Shown: positions 41,867 through 50,901 of the stretch, piece after piece
Numbering within the stretch: the first letter of the stretch is position 1
How the letters are laid out: the number at the start of each line of letters is the position of its first letter
Assembly: GCF_014205835.1 (NCBI RefSeq)
Contig: NZ_JACHCQ010000021.1
Location: 1-58,014 of the forward strand
Reading direction: 5' to 3'
Source of the DNA: Pedobacter sp. AK013
GTDB lineage: Bacteria; Bacteroidota; Bacteroidia; Sphingobacteriales; Sphingobacteriaceae
Length of the DNA: 58,014 bases
Program-made: the position numbers and the translations under genes
Notes under the pieces: model-generated
Seen by the model: the letters and a program-made list of their open reading frames with translations, nothing else
Told to the model about the DNA's origin: nothing
The model's database searches: none

Positions 41867-42226
41867 ATGAAATTAACGTTTAACTCAAAATTCCTCTTTA
41901 TTTTTCTTGCGATATTCTTAACTGAAATCTTAATTGCAAAATATTTTCATGATGCATTTATTCGTCCATTTGGTGGCGATGTATTGGTTGTGATCTTGAT
42001 TTACGTATTTTTTAGGATTTTCCTTAAAACCGATAATAAGAAGTTAGCTTTAGGCATCTTAATTTTTGCTTTTGTAATCGAATTCCTCCAAAAGGCAAAT
42101 TATGTTTCCTGGTTTGGTTGGGAAAACAACAAGTTAATGAGCACCATATTGGGTACTTCTTTTAGCGTTTATGATCTGCTCGCTTATTTTGTAGGTTACC
42201 TGATCTGTTTGTGTTTTAAAGATTGA
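41867..42226 (+). CDS. DUF2809 membrane protein
   Basis: A 119-residue integral membrane protein with four predicted helices: FLFIFLAIFLTEILIAKYF, VLVVILIYVFFRIF, LALGILIFAFVIEFLQ and VYDLLAYFVGYLICLCF. The motif RPFGGDVLVVILIYVFFR marks DUF2809, of unknown function. It follows the sucB terminator by 17 bases and so may use read-through or an unseen promoter. It is convergent to the DUF1080 gene, with about 33 bases between the stops. Confidence 0.85.
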   Translation: MKLTFNSKFLFIFLAIFLTEILIAKYFHDAFIRPFGGDVLVVILIYVFFRIFLKTDNKKLALGILIFAFVIEFLQKANYVSWFGWENNKLMSTILGTSFSVYDLLAYFVGYLICLCFKD

Positions 42227-42259
42227 GATGAGATATCTCCCATTTACTTGCTGGTCAGT

Positions 42260-42940
42260 CTATTTAGATAATGCTTTAATTGGTTTTAGATCAAGCTGCT
42301 TAAATTCTACCTCGCTACCTTCTGCCTGTAAGGCAATCTGCCCGCTACTAGCTGTACAATTGGTGCCATAGTTTACCAATGTGCCGTTTACCCAAACTTT
42401 AACTTCGTTATTTAGGCATTGTATGATCATGGTATTCCATTCGCCAACAGGTTTTTCACTGTCATCTGTTAAATTTTTAATCCGGCGGAGTTTATTTCCA
42501 TTTATACCCCAGTTTTCTTTAGGGCCACGTCTGGCAATCATATCGGGTACTGTAATATCTTCTTCGATACACCAGAAATCGCCGGCATCTTTATGTTGCA
42601 TCTGAACTTCCAGCGATTTTGGAAACATGCCATACAATGCTCTTGGTGTTGATGCATGAACTAAAACGCCGCAATTACCTGGCTTACCAGCAAAGCGGTA
42701 TTGTACAGTTAATTGGTAATTTTTATAAATTTTATCGGTTATTAAGTGCCCACCTGGCGTACCTAAACTCACCAGCATACCATTGCGTACAATAAACGGA
42801 TTAATGGTATCAGGTTTTTTGTCCATTGCAGGTACATCTACATGCCAGCCATTTAGGTTTTTTCCGTTAAAAAGGCTTTTTTGCGCTATTGCTGACGTAC
42901 TCAATGTAATAAGTAATAAAAGGGCGTAATTAAATTTCAT
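42260..42940 (-). CDS. DUF1080 protein, 3-keto-disaccharide hydrolase-like
   Basis: Secreted protein of the concanavalin-like fold. I choose MKFNYALLLLITLSTSAIAQ at 42940 because it gives a canonical signal peptide; a longer frame extends to 43012. The 226-residue product shows the DUF1080 features SLFNGKNLNGWHVDVPAMDK, LVSLGTPGGHLITDKIYKNY, LTVQYRFAGKPGNCGVLVHA, WNTMIIQCLNNEVKVWVNG and SGQIALQAEGSEVEFKQLDL at the C-terminus. Members act on or bind sugars, some as hydrolases of 3-keto-glycosides. No sugar-utilisation gene is adjacent. Confidence 0.9.
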   Translation of the reverse strand: MKFNYALLLLITLSTSAIAQKSLFNGKNLNGWHVDVPAMDKKPDTINPFIVRNGMLVSLGTPGGHLITDKIYKNYQLTVQYRFAGKPGNCGVLVHASTPRALYGMFPKSLEVQMQHKDAGDFWCIEEDITVPDMIARRGPKENWGINGNKLRRIKNLTDDSEKPVGEWNTMIIQCLNNEVKVWVNGTLVNYGTNCTASSGQIALQAEGSEVEFKQLDLKPIKALSK

Positions 42941-43028
42941 GATATTTGGTTTTCTCAAAGATATTTTAAAAAGTTGAAAAACGGTAACGATGCGCTTATT
43001 TCCTCCTGGCAATGATCAAACGGGACAT

Positions 43029-43064
43029 AAAAAGGCCCATTCCTTAGTTGAAACGGGCTTTTTT
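43029..43064 (-). terminator. Terminator of the ileS-dksA-lspA group
   Basis: On the minus strand AAAAAGCCC (from 43064) pairs with GGGCCTTTTT (43038-43029) with one bulged base, and T residues follow. It lies about 50 bases behind the lspA stop. Confidence 0.7.
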
Positions 43065-43114
43065 ATATTATAGGCAAAAATGCTGAAAGAAACTCAGCAC
43101 GATGAGTTATTTAT

Positions 43115-43717
43115 TTAATCTTCTACAATCTCACTGTTGATGCCTACATCATCCTTTACATCTTCTTTAAAGTAGTTTTTCTGGAAAATGAGAATGAGTA
43201 TCACACCAACTGAAATAGCAGCATCTGCAAGGTTAAAAACAGGTCTGAAGAAAACAAATTCTTCGCCGCCCCAAATCGGGAACCAGCTAGGGAAATGTCC
43301 TTCGGCAATTGGGAAGTAAAACATATCGACTACACGGCCATGGAACCAGCTTTCATAGCCATAAATTTTGCCATAAAAAACCGAATCGATGATATTGCCC
43401 AATGCGCCCGAAAAAATCAAAGCTACATTTAAGATCAATCCGCGGTGGAATTTATGCTTTATCAGATAATGTAAGCCATAACCAATTCCTGCAACGGCGG
43501 CAATACGGAAAAGTGATAAGGCTAATTTACCAAATTCACCACCAAACTCCATTCCAAAAGCCATCCCATTATTTTCGGTAAAATGGATAATAAACCATTT
43601 GCCAATAATATGAAACTCCTGGCCAAGGTACATATGTGTTTTAACCCAGGTTTTAACCAGCTGATCGGCCAGTAAAACTAAAAAGATAACAATTAAAGGT
43701 TTTGTATAGCCTTTCAT
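43115..43717 (-). CDS. lspA: Lipoprotein signal peptidase
   Basis: Aspartyl membrane peptidase that removes signal peptides of prolipoproteins, many of which are encoded in this window. The 200-residue protein has four membrane helices (LIVIFLVLLADQLVKTWV at the start). The two catalytic Asp lie in GALGNIIDSVFYGKIYG and FNLADAAISVGV. It is somewhat longer than E. coli LspA owing to an insert after the first Asp (FPIAEGHFPSWFPIWGGEE), common in Bacteroidota, and an acidic C-terminal tail. Its ATG overlaps the stop of the DksA-like gene by one base (TAATG), implying coupled translation. Confidence 0.95.
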   Translation of the reverse strand: MKGYTKPLIVIFLVLLADQLVKTWVKTHMYLGQEFHIIGKWFIIHFTENNGMAFGMEFGGEFGKLALSLFRIAAVAGIGYGLHYLIKHKFHRGLILNVALIFSGALGNIIDSVFYGKIYGYESWFHGRVVDMFYFPIAEGHFPSWFPIWGGEEFVFFRPVFNLADAAISVGVILILIFQKNYFKEDVKDDVGINSEIVED

Positions 43718-44100
43718 TAACTCTGCTTTAATTTAGCTTCCATGCTTAAAGTTGCATGAGGTACAGCACGTAAACGCTCTTTTTGAATTAATTTGCCAGT
43801 TTCGCGGCAAATACCATAAGTTTTGTTCTCGATGCGCACCAATGCATTCTCCAGGTTATCAATAAATTTTTTCTGACGGGCAGCCAATTGATTGATCTGC
43901 TCTTTTTCCATTGTTGCAGAACCATCTTCAAGTGTTTTGTAAGCACCTGAAGTATCTTCTGTTCCGTTTGCATTTGGATTACTTAATGATGCGGTAAGCG
44001 CATTAAGTTCTTCTTTCGCCATACGCAATTTATCTTGGATCAACTCTTTAAATTCCTGAAGTTCACTGTCTGAGTAGCGTGTTTTATTACTGTTTTCCAT
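43717..44100 (-). CDS. DksA/TraR-family protein with incomplete zinc finger
   Basis: A 127-residue protein of the DksA type: an N-terminal coiled coil (SDSELQEFKELIQDKLRMAK; EKEQINQLAARQKKFIDNLE) and a C-terminal globular part YGICRETGKLIQKERLRAVP. Only one Cys remains of the four-Cys zinc site. Bacteroidota members often have this form, so it may fold without zinc. Family members bind RNA polymerase through the secondary channel and modify initiation. It lies between ileS (30 bases upstream) and lspA (one-base overlap), a conserved order in the phylum to my knowledge. Confidence 0.88.
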   Translation of the reverse strand: MENSNKTRYSDSELQEFKELIQDKLRMAKEELNALTASLSNPNANGTEDTSGAYKTLEDGSATMEKEQINQLAARQKKFIDNLENALVRIENKTYGICRETGKLIQKERLRAVPHATLSMEAKLKQS

Positions 44101-44130
44101 GTTTTTAATTTAGTTTTCTAATATATGGAT

Positions 44131-47100
44131 TTATATTTTAGTTACTGAAATGCTTAACTCAACATCGTCGATAACGATTTTGTTTGCATTATTCACAGTA
44201 TCTGTTAATTCAAATTCATCGGCCAATATTTCTGCGCAAATGTAATCTTTGTTTTTAGCAACTGCGCTGGCCACCAAGTTATCATTTTGTAACGAAACTT
44301 TAATCCTATCGGTTACTTCAAAGTTTAATTCTTTACGTAAATTTTGGATACGATTAATCAATTCGCGCGAAATGCCTTCCTGTTTTAGTTCTTCTGAAAT
44401 GGTAACATCCAAAGCAACGGTTAAACTGCCCAGGTTGGTTACCTGCCATCCCGGGATATCTTCTGCAAAAACCTCTACATCATCATTTAAATCGATAGCA
44501 TGTTGAATGTTGTTGCTGCCGAAAACGTTAATGTAGCCATCAAGCTCTAAACGCTGAATATCATCCTGATTCATATTCTCCAGCGCTTTTTTTACGATGC
44601 TCATATCCTTGCCCACTTTTTTACCCAATGATTTAAAGTTTGGTTTCAGCTTTTTCTTTACGATGCCATGTGTATCGGTAATGAACTCGATATGTTTCAC
44701 ATTGGTTTCAGAAAGGATATAATCGGCAACTTTAGCAATCTTTTGCTCAAAATCGCGATTTAAAGAAGGGATTAAGATTTTTTCTAAAGGCTGACGCACA
44801 TTAATACCCGATTTTTTACGCAGCGATAAAACCATTGAAGAAATATCCTGGGCATAAACCATTCTTTCGTTTAGTGCATTGTCTGTTAAATTCTGATCAG
44901 CTTCTTTCCATAGCGTTAAGTGAACCGATTCTTCTGCGTAGGCATCAGTTACGGTTAAATTTCTGTACAACCAATCGGCAAAGAAAGGTGCAACAGGACT
45001 CATTAGCTGTGCTAAGGTTTCTAAACAGGTATAAAGTGTTTCGTAAGCAGCGCGTTTATCATCAGTCATTTCACCTTTCCAGAAACGGCGTCGGCTTAAC
45101 CTGATGTACCAGTTACTTAAGTGCTCATCAACAAAGGTTTGTATCGCCCGTGTGGCTTTAGTTGGCTCGTAGGTATTGTAGCTTTCATCAACTTCGCTGA
45201 TTAAATTCTGCAACAACGATAAAATCCAACGGTCTAACTCCGTCCTGTCTTCAACTTTGCTTAAATTATTTTTGTCGATTTCAAATTTATCGATATTGGC
45301 ATACAGGGCAAAGAAAGCATAAGTGTTGTAAAGTGTTCCGAAGAATTTACGGCGCACTTCATCTAAGCCCTCCAAACTGAATTTAAGGTTATCCCAAGGC
45401 GATGCGTTGCTGATCATGTACCAACGGGTAGCATCGGCACTGTAAGTTTCGATAGTCGTAAAAGGATCAATCGCATTGCCTAAACGTTTAGACATTTTGT
45501 TGCCGTTTTTATCCAACACCAATCCGTTCGAAACTACGTTTTTAAAAGCTACACCAGGGTTGCCCACTTTCGTATTTACGGCTTTAATCTCATCACTAGC
45601 CTCGCTAAGCATTACAGCAATGGCATGCAGGGTAAAGAACCAGCCGCGGGTCTGATCAACACCTTCTGCGATAAAATCGGCAGCATAGGCATTTTCGAAT
45701 TCCTCTTTATTCTCAAACGGGAAGTGCCATTGCGCATAAGGCATGGCACCGCTATCAAACCAAACATCAATCAAGTCGGTTTCACGTGTCATTTTTTCGC
45801 CTTTTGATGAAGTTAAAATTACATCGTCAACATAAGGGCGGTGCATATCTTTTAGTTCGAAACCTGCAGGCATAAAACCAGCTTCGATTGATTTTGCAAT
45901 CTCCGCATTCAGATCAGCGATAGAACCGATACATTTTTCTTCTGTTCCATCAGCCGTACGCCAGATCGGTAATGGTGTACCCCAATAGCGAGAACGTGAT
46001 AAATTCCAATCCACCAGGTTTTCTAACCAGTTTCCAAAACGACCGATTCCTGTCGATTCTGGTTTCCAGTTAATGGTTTTATTCAGTTCTACCATTTTAT
46101 CTTTAACCGCAGTGGTTTTGATAAACCAGCTATCTAATGGATAGTATAAAACTGGTTTGTCGGTTCTCCAGCAGTGCGGATAAGTATGGACGTATTTTTC
46201 AACCTTAAAGGCTTTGTTCTCTTCTTTTAACTGGATGGCCAATTCAACATCAACAGATTTATCTGGTGCTTCGCCGTCTTTGTAATATTCGTTTTTAACA
46301 TATTTACCACCATAGTTACCACCTAAAGTGGCAATAAATTTCCCTTGTAAATCGACCAAAGGAACTGCGTTCCCTTTTTCATCCAAAACCAGCATTGGTG
46401 GTACTTCAGGTGTAGCCAATTTAGCTACTCTTGCATCATCAGCACCAAAAGTTGGTGCGGTGTGCACAATACCTGTACCATCTTCGGTAGTTACAAAGTC
46501 TCCAGAAATTACTCTAAAAGCATTTTCAGGGTTTTGGTATGGAAGCGCATACGGCAGCAATTGTTCGTATTTGATGCCAACTAAATCAGCACCAACAAAT
46601 TCTGCCAAAACAGTATATGGGATTTTTTTATCTTCTGTTTTGTAATTGCTGAAAGCTTCATCTCCTTCAGCCAGGAAATATTTTCCGGCAAACTGTTTGC
46701 CTACCAAAGCTTTGGCCAAAATAACTTGGATCGGCTCGAAAGTATATTGATTAAAAGTTTTAACCAGTACATAATCAATTTTCGGTCCTACGGTTAATGC
46801 CGTATTACTTGGCAAAGTCCAGGGGGTAGTTGTCCAGGCTAAAAAGTGGATTGTACCAAATGTTTTTAAGGCATCGGGTAAAGTTTCATTAATGGCTTTA
46901 AACTGCGCAACAATAGTGGTATCGCTCACATCTTTATAGGTGCCCGGCTGGTTGAGCTCATGCGAGCTTAAGCCTGTTCCGGCAGCAGGCGAATAGGGCT
47001 GAACCGTATAGCCTTTATATAAAAATCCTTTATCGTAAAGTTGTTTTAAGATCCACCAAAGGGTTTCGATATATTCATTTTCGTAAGTGATGTACGGATT

Positions 47101-47535
47101 TTCCAGATCAACCCAGTAACCCATTTTCTCGGTCAGGTCGTTCCAAACATCGGTATAACGCATTACTTCTTTACGGCAGGCCGCATTGTATTCGTCTACA
47201 CTTATTTTTTTACCGATATCCTCTTTTGTAATGCCCAGTTTTTTCTCAACAGCAAGCTCAATCGGAAGACCATGTGTATCCCAACCACCTTTACGTTTAA
47301 CCTGGTAACCTTTTAAAGTTTTATAGCGGCAAAAAATATCCTTAATTGCACGCGCCATTACATGGTGGATTCCTGGCATGCCATTGGCAGACGGTGGACC
47401 TTCGTAAAAAGTAAACGGATTAGATTTAGGACGCGAAGAAATGCTTTTTTCAAAGATGTTTTCCTTTTTCCAAAAATCTAATATTTCTTGCCCTATTTTG
47501 GCAAGCTCCAGTTGTTTAAATTCGCTATACATCAA
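44131..47535 (-). CDS. ileS: Isoleucyl-tRNA synthetase, eukaryote-like (IleRS2-type)
   Basis: Charges tRNA-Ile. The 1134-residue length and sequence style are those of the eukaryote-like bacterial group. The first signature, normally HxGH, reads GIHH at residues 55-58 (ANGMPGIHHVMARAIKD), and the second is KMSKR at 680-684 (NGNKMSKRLGNAIDPF). A complete editing domain (TTWTTPWTLPSNTALTVGP-like region, WTTTPWTLPSNTA) and a long C-terminal anticodon-binding part follow, including SRYWGTPLPIW in the catalytic region. It opens a group with the DksA-like and lspA genes. TAACTTTG on the minus strand (47569-47562) may be its -7 box. Confidence 0.96.
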   Translation of the reverse strand: MMYSEFKQLELAKIGQEILDFWKKENIFEKSISSRPKSNPFTFYEGPPSANGMPGIHHVMARAIKDIFCRYKTLKGYQVKRKGGWDTHGLPIELAVEKKLGITKEDIGKKISVDEYNAACRKEVMRYTDVWNDLTEKMGYWVDLENPYITYENEYIETLWWILKQLYDKGFLYKGYTVQPYSPAAGTGLSSHELNQPGTYKDVSDTTIVAQFKAINETLPDALKTFGTIHFLAWTTTPWTLPSNTALTVGPKIDYVLVKTFNQYTFEPIQVILAKALVGKQFAGKYFLAEGDEAFSNYKTEDKKIPYTVLAEFVGADLVGIKYEQLLPYALPYQNPENAFRVISGDFVTTEDGTGIVHTAPTFGADDARVAKLATPEVPPMLVLDEKGNAVPLVDLQGKFIATLGGNYGGKYVKNEYYKDGEAPDKSVDVELAIQLKEENKAFKVEKYVHTYPHCWRTDKPVLYYPLDSWFIKTTAVKDKMVELNKTINWKPESTGIGRFGNWLENLVDWNLSRSRYWGTPLPIWRTADGTEEKCIGSIADLNAEIAKSIEAGFMPAGFELKDMHRPYVDDVILTSSKGEKMTRETDLIDVWFDSGAMPYAQWHFPFENKEEFENAYAADFIAEGVDQTRGWFFTLHAIAVMLSEASDEIKAVNTKVGNPGVAFKNVVSNGLVLDKNGNKMSKRLGNAIDPFTTIETYSADATRWYMISNASPWDNLKFSLEGLDEVRRKFFGTLYNTYAFFALYANIDKFEIDKNNLSKVEDRTELDRWILSLLQNLISEVDESYNTYEPTKATRAIQTFVDEHLSNWYIRLSRRRFWKGEMTDDKRAAYETLYTCLETLAQLMSPVAPFFADWLYRNLTVTDAYAEESVHLTLWKEADQNLTDNALNERMVYAQDISSMVLSLRKKSGINVRQPLEKILIPSLNRDFEQKIAKVADYILSETNVKHIEFITDTHGIVKKKLKPNFKSLGKKVGKDMSIVKKALENMNQDDIQRLELDGYINVFGSNNIQHAIDLNDDVEVFAEDIPGWQVTNLGSLTVALDVTISEELKQEGISRELINRIQNLRKELNFEVTDRIKVSLQNDNLVASAVAKNKDYICAEILADEFELTDTVNNANKIVIDDVELSISVTKI

Positions 47536-47561
47536 TCAAGTACCTCAAAAAATTAAGGTTG

Positions 47562-47598
47562 CAAAGTTAACAGAATTGACTGAATTTTGGTAGTTTTG
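47562..47598. promoter_or_regulatory. Divergent -7 elements for ileS and the small membrane protein gene
   Basis: On the minus strand TAACTTTG (47569-47562) points to ileS; on the plus strand TAGTTTTG (47591-47598) points to the gene at 47616. Both fit TAnnTTTG. Neither has a convincing -33 TTTG at the usual spacing. Confidence 0.4.
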
Positions 47599-47615
47599 AT
47601 GTAAATACTTTTAAT

Positions 47616-47804
47616 GTGAAATTATTTAATATCGGGCTTACACTAATGATTGTTGCCGTAATTGCCTTACCAATTGTTGCGGTAATAAATCCTTCAGACC
47701 GGGATTTTGTACTTTATGCTTTTTATTTCTGCGGCTTGCTCGAACTAATTGGGCTTATTTTTGTTTTAATCCATATTGTAACACTAAAAAGAAAGAACCC
47801 ATGA
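47616..47804 (+). CDS. Small membrane protein, 62 residues
   Basis: Two predicted membrane helices (IGLTLMIVAVIALPIVAVI and VLYAFYFCGLLELIGLIFVLIH) with a short charged tail KRKNP. The apparent start is GTG at 47616, after a -7 box at 47591-47598; the ATG at 47614 is out of frame and meets a stop at once. The last four bases overlap the next gene (ATGA), which supports both being real and co-translated. No known family. Confidence 0.65.
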   Translation: MKLFNIGLTLMIVAVIALPIVAVINPSDRDFVLYAFYFCGLLELIGLIFVLIHIVTLKRKNP

Positions 47805-48073
47805 TTAAGTTGTTGAAATTGCAGAAAGCCGTTTTCGTTCTCATCGCGGGCGTACTTTCTTTTATCGCCTACAAAATTTTGGATGCCAACGAGGTTAAGG
47901 GTAGTATATATTTCCAAACGCTGGCTGGTGTACTGATTATTGTTGGGGCGTTGTGGCTGTTATATCCAATTTTATTTGCCAAAAAAGATAACGATGGCAA
48001 TGCAGAAATCATTACTGATCCAACAGTCGAAGTTCCGGTAGATGAAGAAGATCAAAAGCCTGCAACTGAATAA
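47801..48073 (+). CDS. Small membrane protein, 90 residues
   Basis: Overlaps the preceding gene by four bases (ATGA). Two membrane helices (AVFVLIAGVLSFIAYKIL and IYFQTLAGVLIIVGALWLLYPILF) and a cytoplasmic or periplasmic acidic tail (TVEVPVDEEDQKPATE). No recognised family. With its neighbour it may form a two-component membrane unit; the function is unknown. Confidence 0.68.
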   Translation: MIKLLKLQKAVFVLIAGVLSFIAYKILDANEVKGSIYFQTLAGVLIIVGALWLLYPILFAKKDNDGNAEIITDPTVEVPVDEEDQKPATE

Positions 48074-48375
48074 TCTTCTCAAAATGGCCAGGATTCTTTG
48101 AGCTTACATGTTCTTAAATGTCTTATGTGGTTTGAGAAAGGTTTTGGAAAGCAAGGCCTGGAATGATTTTATTTTAATGTTCGTCCTGCTGTACGCCTTA
48201 TCCTGATGAAGGATCAGGATGTTCACTACCATAGGAGGTTTAGGTTACTTGGGCCTGTGCAGGAAATAAAGGTACTCCTTTCCAAAGTCAATTAAATGTT
48301 TTAAAAAAATAAAATCTGCATAGGGGTAAATTTGCTGTGAGTTGTATTAGCTCTAAATTAACAAATAGAGATAAA
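48074..48375. other. Intergenic region with a hairpin and repeat word
   Basis: Some 300 bases without a gene. ATCCTGAT (48200-48207) and ATCAGGAT (48213-48220) make a perfect 8-bp hairpin with a 5-base loop. CATAGGAGGTTTA (48230-48242) is shared with 83-95. TAAATTTG at 48327-48334 fits the -7 element for the DUF6134 gene, without a clear -33. Confidence 0.5.
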
Positions 48376-49041
48376 ATGATTCCTGCATTAATTATTTGGC
48401 TCTGCAAGAAATATCTTGCTCCAAAAACCTACAAAACATACTCATCCAAGAGCCTGGTCAATCCAAAAAGTGTTGCCACAGTTCTTTTTATAGTTTGTTC
48501 GTTTTCATCGGCTTTTGCACAGCAAAGTAAATTTAACATTAAGCGCAATGGTGAAGTAATTGGTCAGATGCATTTTCAGCAGAAAGATGAAGGTGATAAT
48601 GTTTATCTCAAAATAACTTCAAAGGTTCAAACCCGGTTTCTGTTCAAAATTAATGTAGAAACAGAAGATTTAGCACATTTTAAGAATGGGAAGCTACTCA
48701 GTTCAAATGTAAACAGGGTGGTAAATGGCAATGCTAAAGAAACTAAGAAAACAAGTTGGGTAAATAGTGTTTATCAGCTTAAAACAGGCGATAGAGCCAG
48801 TATAATAACCCAGCCCATCAGTTATAATATGATGCTCTTATATGTGAAAGAACCTGTTAATATCCCCGAAATTTATTCAGATAATTTTCAGTGTTTTATT
48901 CCCATTCAAAAAAATGGAGCCCACCAGTACAGGGTCAATCTTCCAGATGGGAATTATAACGATTACTATTTCGAAAATGGAATATGCAAACTGGTTGTTG
49001 TAAATCATTCATTGTACACCATTAGAATGGAAAGGGTTTAA
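48376..49041 (+). CDS. DUF6134 family secreted protein
   Basis: I use ATG at 48376 (MIPALIIWLCKKYLAPK); the frame is open to a TTG at 48337, too near the -7 box. A second hydrophobic segment, SVATVLFIVCSFSSAFAQ, is the actual signal peptide, so the start may lie still further in. The mature part (KFNIKRNGEVIGQMHFQQKD; KVQTRFLFKINVETEDLAHF; NYNDYYFENGICKLVVVNHS) matches what I know as DUF6134, a beta-rich family of unknown function. The next gene begins one base after its stop, so the genes 48376-54326 probably form one transcript. Confidence 0.78.
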   Translation: MIPALIIWLCKKYLAPKTYKTYSSKSLVNPKSVATVLFIVCSFSSAFAQQSKFNIKRNGEVIGQMHFQQKDEGDNVYLKITSKVQTRFLFKINVETEDLAHFKNGKLLSSNVNRVVNGNAKETKKTSWVNSVYQLKTGDRASIITQPISYNMMLLYVKEPVNIPEIYSDNFQCFIPIQKNGAHQYRVNLPDGNYNDYYFENGICKLVVVNHSLYTIRMERV

Positions 49042-49042
49042 T

Positions 49043-50047
49043 ATGGAAACAGTAGCAAATAAATACCTGAGGGTTTTGGTTACAGGTGCATCAGGCTTTA
49101 TTGGCCGTAAATTAAGTTTTACCCTGGCAGAAATGGGTTATGATGTAGTGGCCCTTTGTAGAGATATAAATCATCCGTTTCTTATTCCGCACCGAAATAT
49201 CCAGTTTGTAAAAGGCAATGTTTTAAATCCTGAGAGCTTAGAAAAAGCAATGAAAGATTGTTACCAGGTTTATCATACCGCGGCAATGGCTAAAATGTGG
49301 TGCAGAAACGAACAGGATTTCTATGATGTAAATGTAATTGGGACAAGAAATGTGCTCAATTGTGCATTAAAAGTAGGCGTAGAAAGGGTAGTACATACCT
49401 CAACCTGCGGTGTATGGGGCCCAACATTAAATTTACCGGTTTCGGAAAACGACCCAAGGGCGGTTGGTTTTCCCATTAGTTATGAACGCACAAAATACCT
49501 GGCCGAATTAGAGGTAAAAGAGTTCGTGAAAAAAGGTCTGGAAGTGGTGATTGTAAACCCATCAAGGGTATATGGCGATGGGCCGATTACGGACAGCAAT
49601 ACGGTGAGTAAAATGGTTACGGGTTATATAAAGGGTACCTGGCATTTTATTCCGGGCGATGGAAAAGCAATTGCCAACTATGCTTTTGTAGATGATGTGG
49701 TGGATGGGCATATTGCGGCCATGCAATATGGCAGGAATGGCGAACGATACATTTTGGGTGGTGCTGATCTATCATTTAATAGTTTTTTTGGTGCATTAAG
49801 ACAGATTACTGGCAAAAAAAGAAATTTGTATAAAATTCCCGTAAGCATTATAAAAACGTATAGTTTGCTTGAATATTTAAAATCGAAACTCTTTAATCTT
49901 ACTCCATTTTTTCTGCCAGAGTTTGCCGATAGGTTGAAATGCAATCAACAATATTCGAGCAATAAAGCCATTACCGAACTAAATTATCGGATAACACCTT
50001 TCGCAATAGGTTTGGGTAAAACCATTAATCACTTTAAATCTAATTAG
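49043..50047 (+). CDS. NAD-dependent epimerase/dehydratase (3-beta-HSD-like)
   Basis: A 334-residue extended SDR. Rossmann loop VTGASGFIGRKLSF (residues about 13-26), VYHTAAMAKMW, the Ser/Thr of the catalytic triad in HTSTCGVWGP and the YxxxK in SYERTKYLAELEV. The spacing is closest to the 3-beta-hydroxysteroid dehydrogenase/dihydroflavonol reductase group, and NPSRVYGDGPITDSN fits too. The substrate is probably a lipid-like alcohol, which is inference. It begins one base after the DUF6134 stop and precedes a classical SDR by about 50 bases. Confidence 0.88.
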   Translation: METVANKYLRVLVTGASGFIGRKLSFTLAEMGYDVVALCRDINHPFLIPHRNIQFVKGNVLNPESLEKAMKDCYQVYHTAAMAKMWCRNEQDFYDVNVIGTRNVLNCALKVGVERVVHTSTCGVWGPTLNLPVSENDPRAVGFPISYERTKYLAELEVKEFVKKGLEVVIVNPSRVYGDGPITDSNTVSKMVTGYIKGTWHFIPGDGKAIANYAFVDDVVDGHIAAMQYGRNGERYILGGADLSFNSFFGALRQITGKKRNLYKIPVSIIKTYSLLEYLKSKLFNLTPFFLPEFADRLKCNQQYSSNKAITELNYRITPFAIGLGKTINHFKSN

Positions 50048-50097
50048 GTTAAAATTATCGTCCTCGTTACAAACGACAGCGATATAAAAATGTAAAA

Positions 50098-50889
50098 ATG
50101 AAACAATTAACAGTATTGATTACCGGGGCAAGCGAGGGCCTGGGCAAATCTTTCGCCATAGAATCTGCCAGACGCGGACTTGGCTTGGTATTAGTCTCCT
50201 TGCCTAATAGTGGACTGGAACATTTAGCAAATTATCTGCGTGTAAACTTTAACAGTAAGGTATTCTGTATCGAAATAGATTTAACTAAAAGTACTTCTGC
50301 TGTCGAAATATTTGAGAAATTAAAGGCAAACAAGATCGAGGTTAATGTTTTGATCAACAATGCAGGCTTAGGAAACTGGAGCTGGTTTGAAGATAAAAAT
50401 GTCGATTTTTATCGAACACAGATCGACCTTAACATTACCAATACGGTTTCGCTTACACGGTTATTTTTAAACCATATCGATAAAAGTAAGGCAAGCTATA
50501 TTTTAAATGTAGGTAGTTTAGGCGGACATTTTATCGTTCCCAAAAAACAGGTTTACGGCGCTACCAAATCTTTTATCGGTTATTTTACCCGTTGTTTACA
50601 GCTTGAATTAAGTGGCACTAATGTGCATATCAGTTTGCTTAGTCCAGGTGGAATTAATACCAAACCAGAATTATTGGTGATGAACAATGAGCTGAAAGGT
50701 TTTGCCAAAGCAACAATTTTGGAAGCCGATTACGTAGCCCTGATAGCCATGGACGGTATGCTGAAAGGCAAGAAAGAAATTATACCCGGTTTCGCCAATC
50801 GTTTTTTATTGGTGTTGGATAAAATTATACCGGGCTTTTTAAAAGAAATTATAATTAGACGTAAATTGAAATCGATTTTAACAACTTAG
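50098..50889 (+). CDS. Short-chain dehydrogenase/reductase
   Basis: A 263-residue classical SDR. NAD(P)-binding loop ITGASEGLGKSFAI (residues 8-21), NNAGLG with the structural Asn, catalytic Ser in NVGSLGG and YGATKSF carrying the Tyr and Lys. A long C-terminal tail (RFLLVLDKIIPGFLKEIIIRRKL) is hydrophobic and may hold the protein to the membrane, as in acyl-lipid reductases of this type. With the epimerase before it, it may modify a lipid. Gap to the ECF sigma gene about 50 bases, containing a hairpin. Confidence 0.9.
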   Translation: MKQLTVLITGASEGLGKSFAIESARRGLGLVLVSLPNSGLEHLANYLRVNFNSKVFCIEIDLTKSTSAVEIFEKLKANKIEVNVLINNAGLGNWSWFEDKNVDFYRTQIDLNITNTVSLTRLFLNHIDKSKASYILNVGSLGGHFIVPKKQVYGATKSFIGYFTRCLQLELSGTNVHISLLSPGGINTKPELLVMNNELKGFAKATILEADYVALIAMDGMLKGKKEIIPGFANRFLLVLDKIIPGFLKEIIIRRKLKSILTT

Positions 50890-50901
50890 ATTTTAACCCG
50901 G

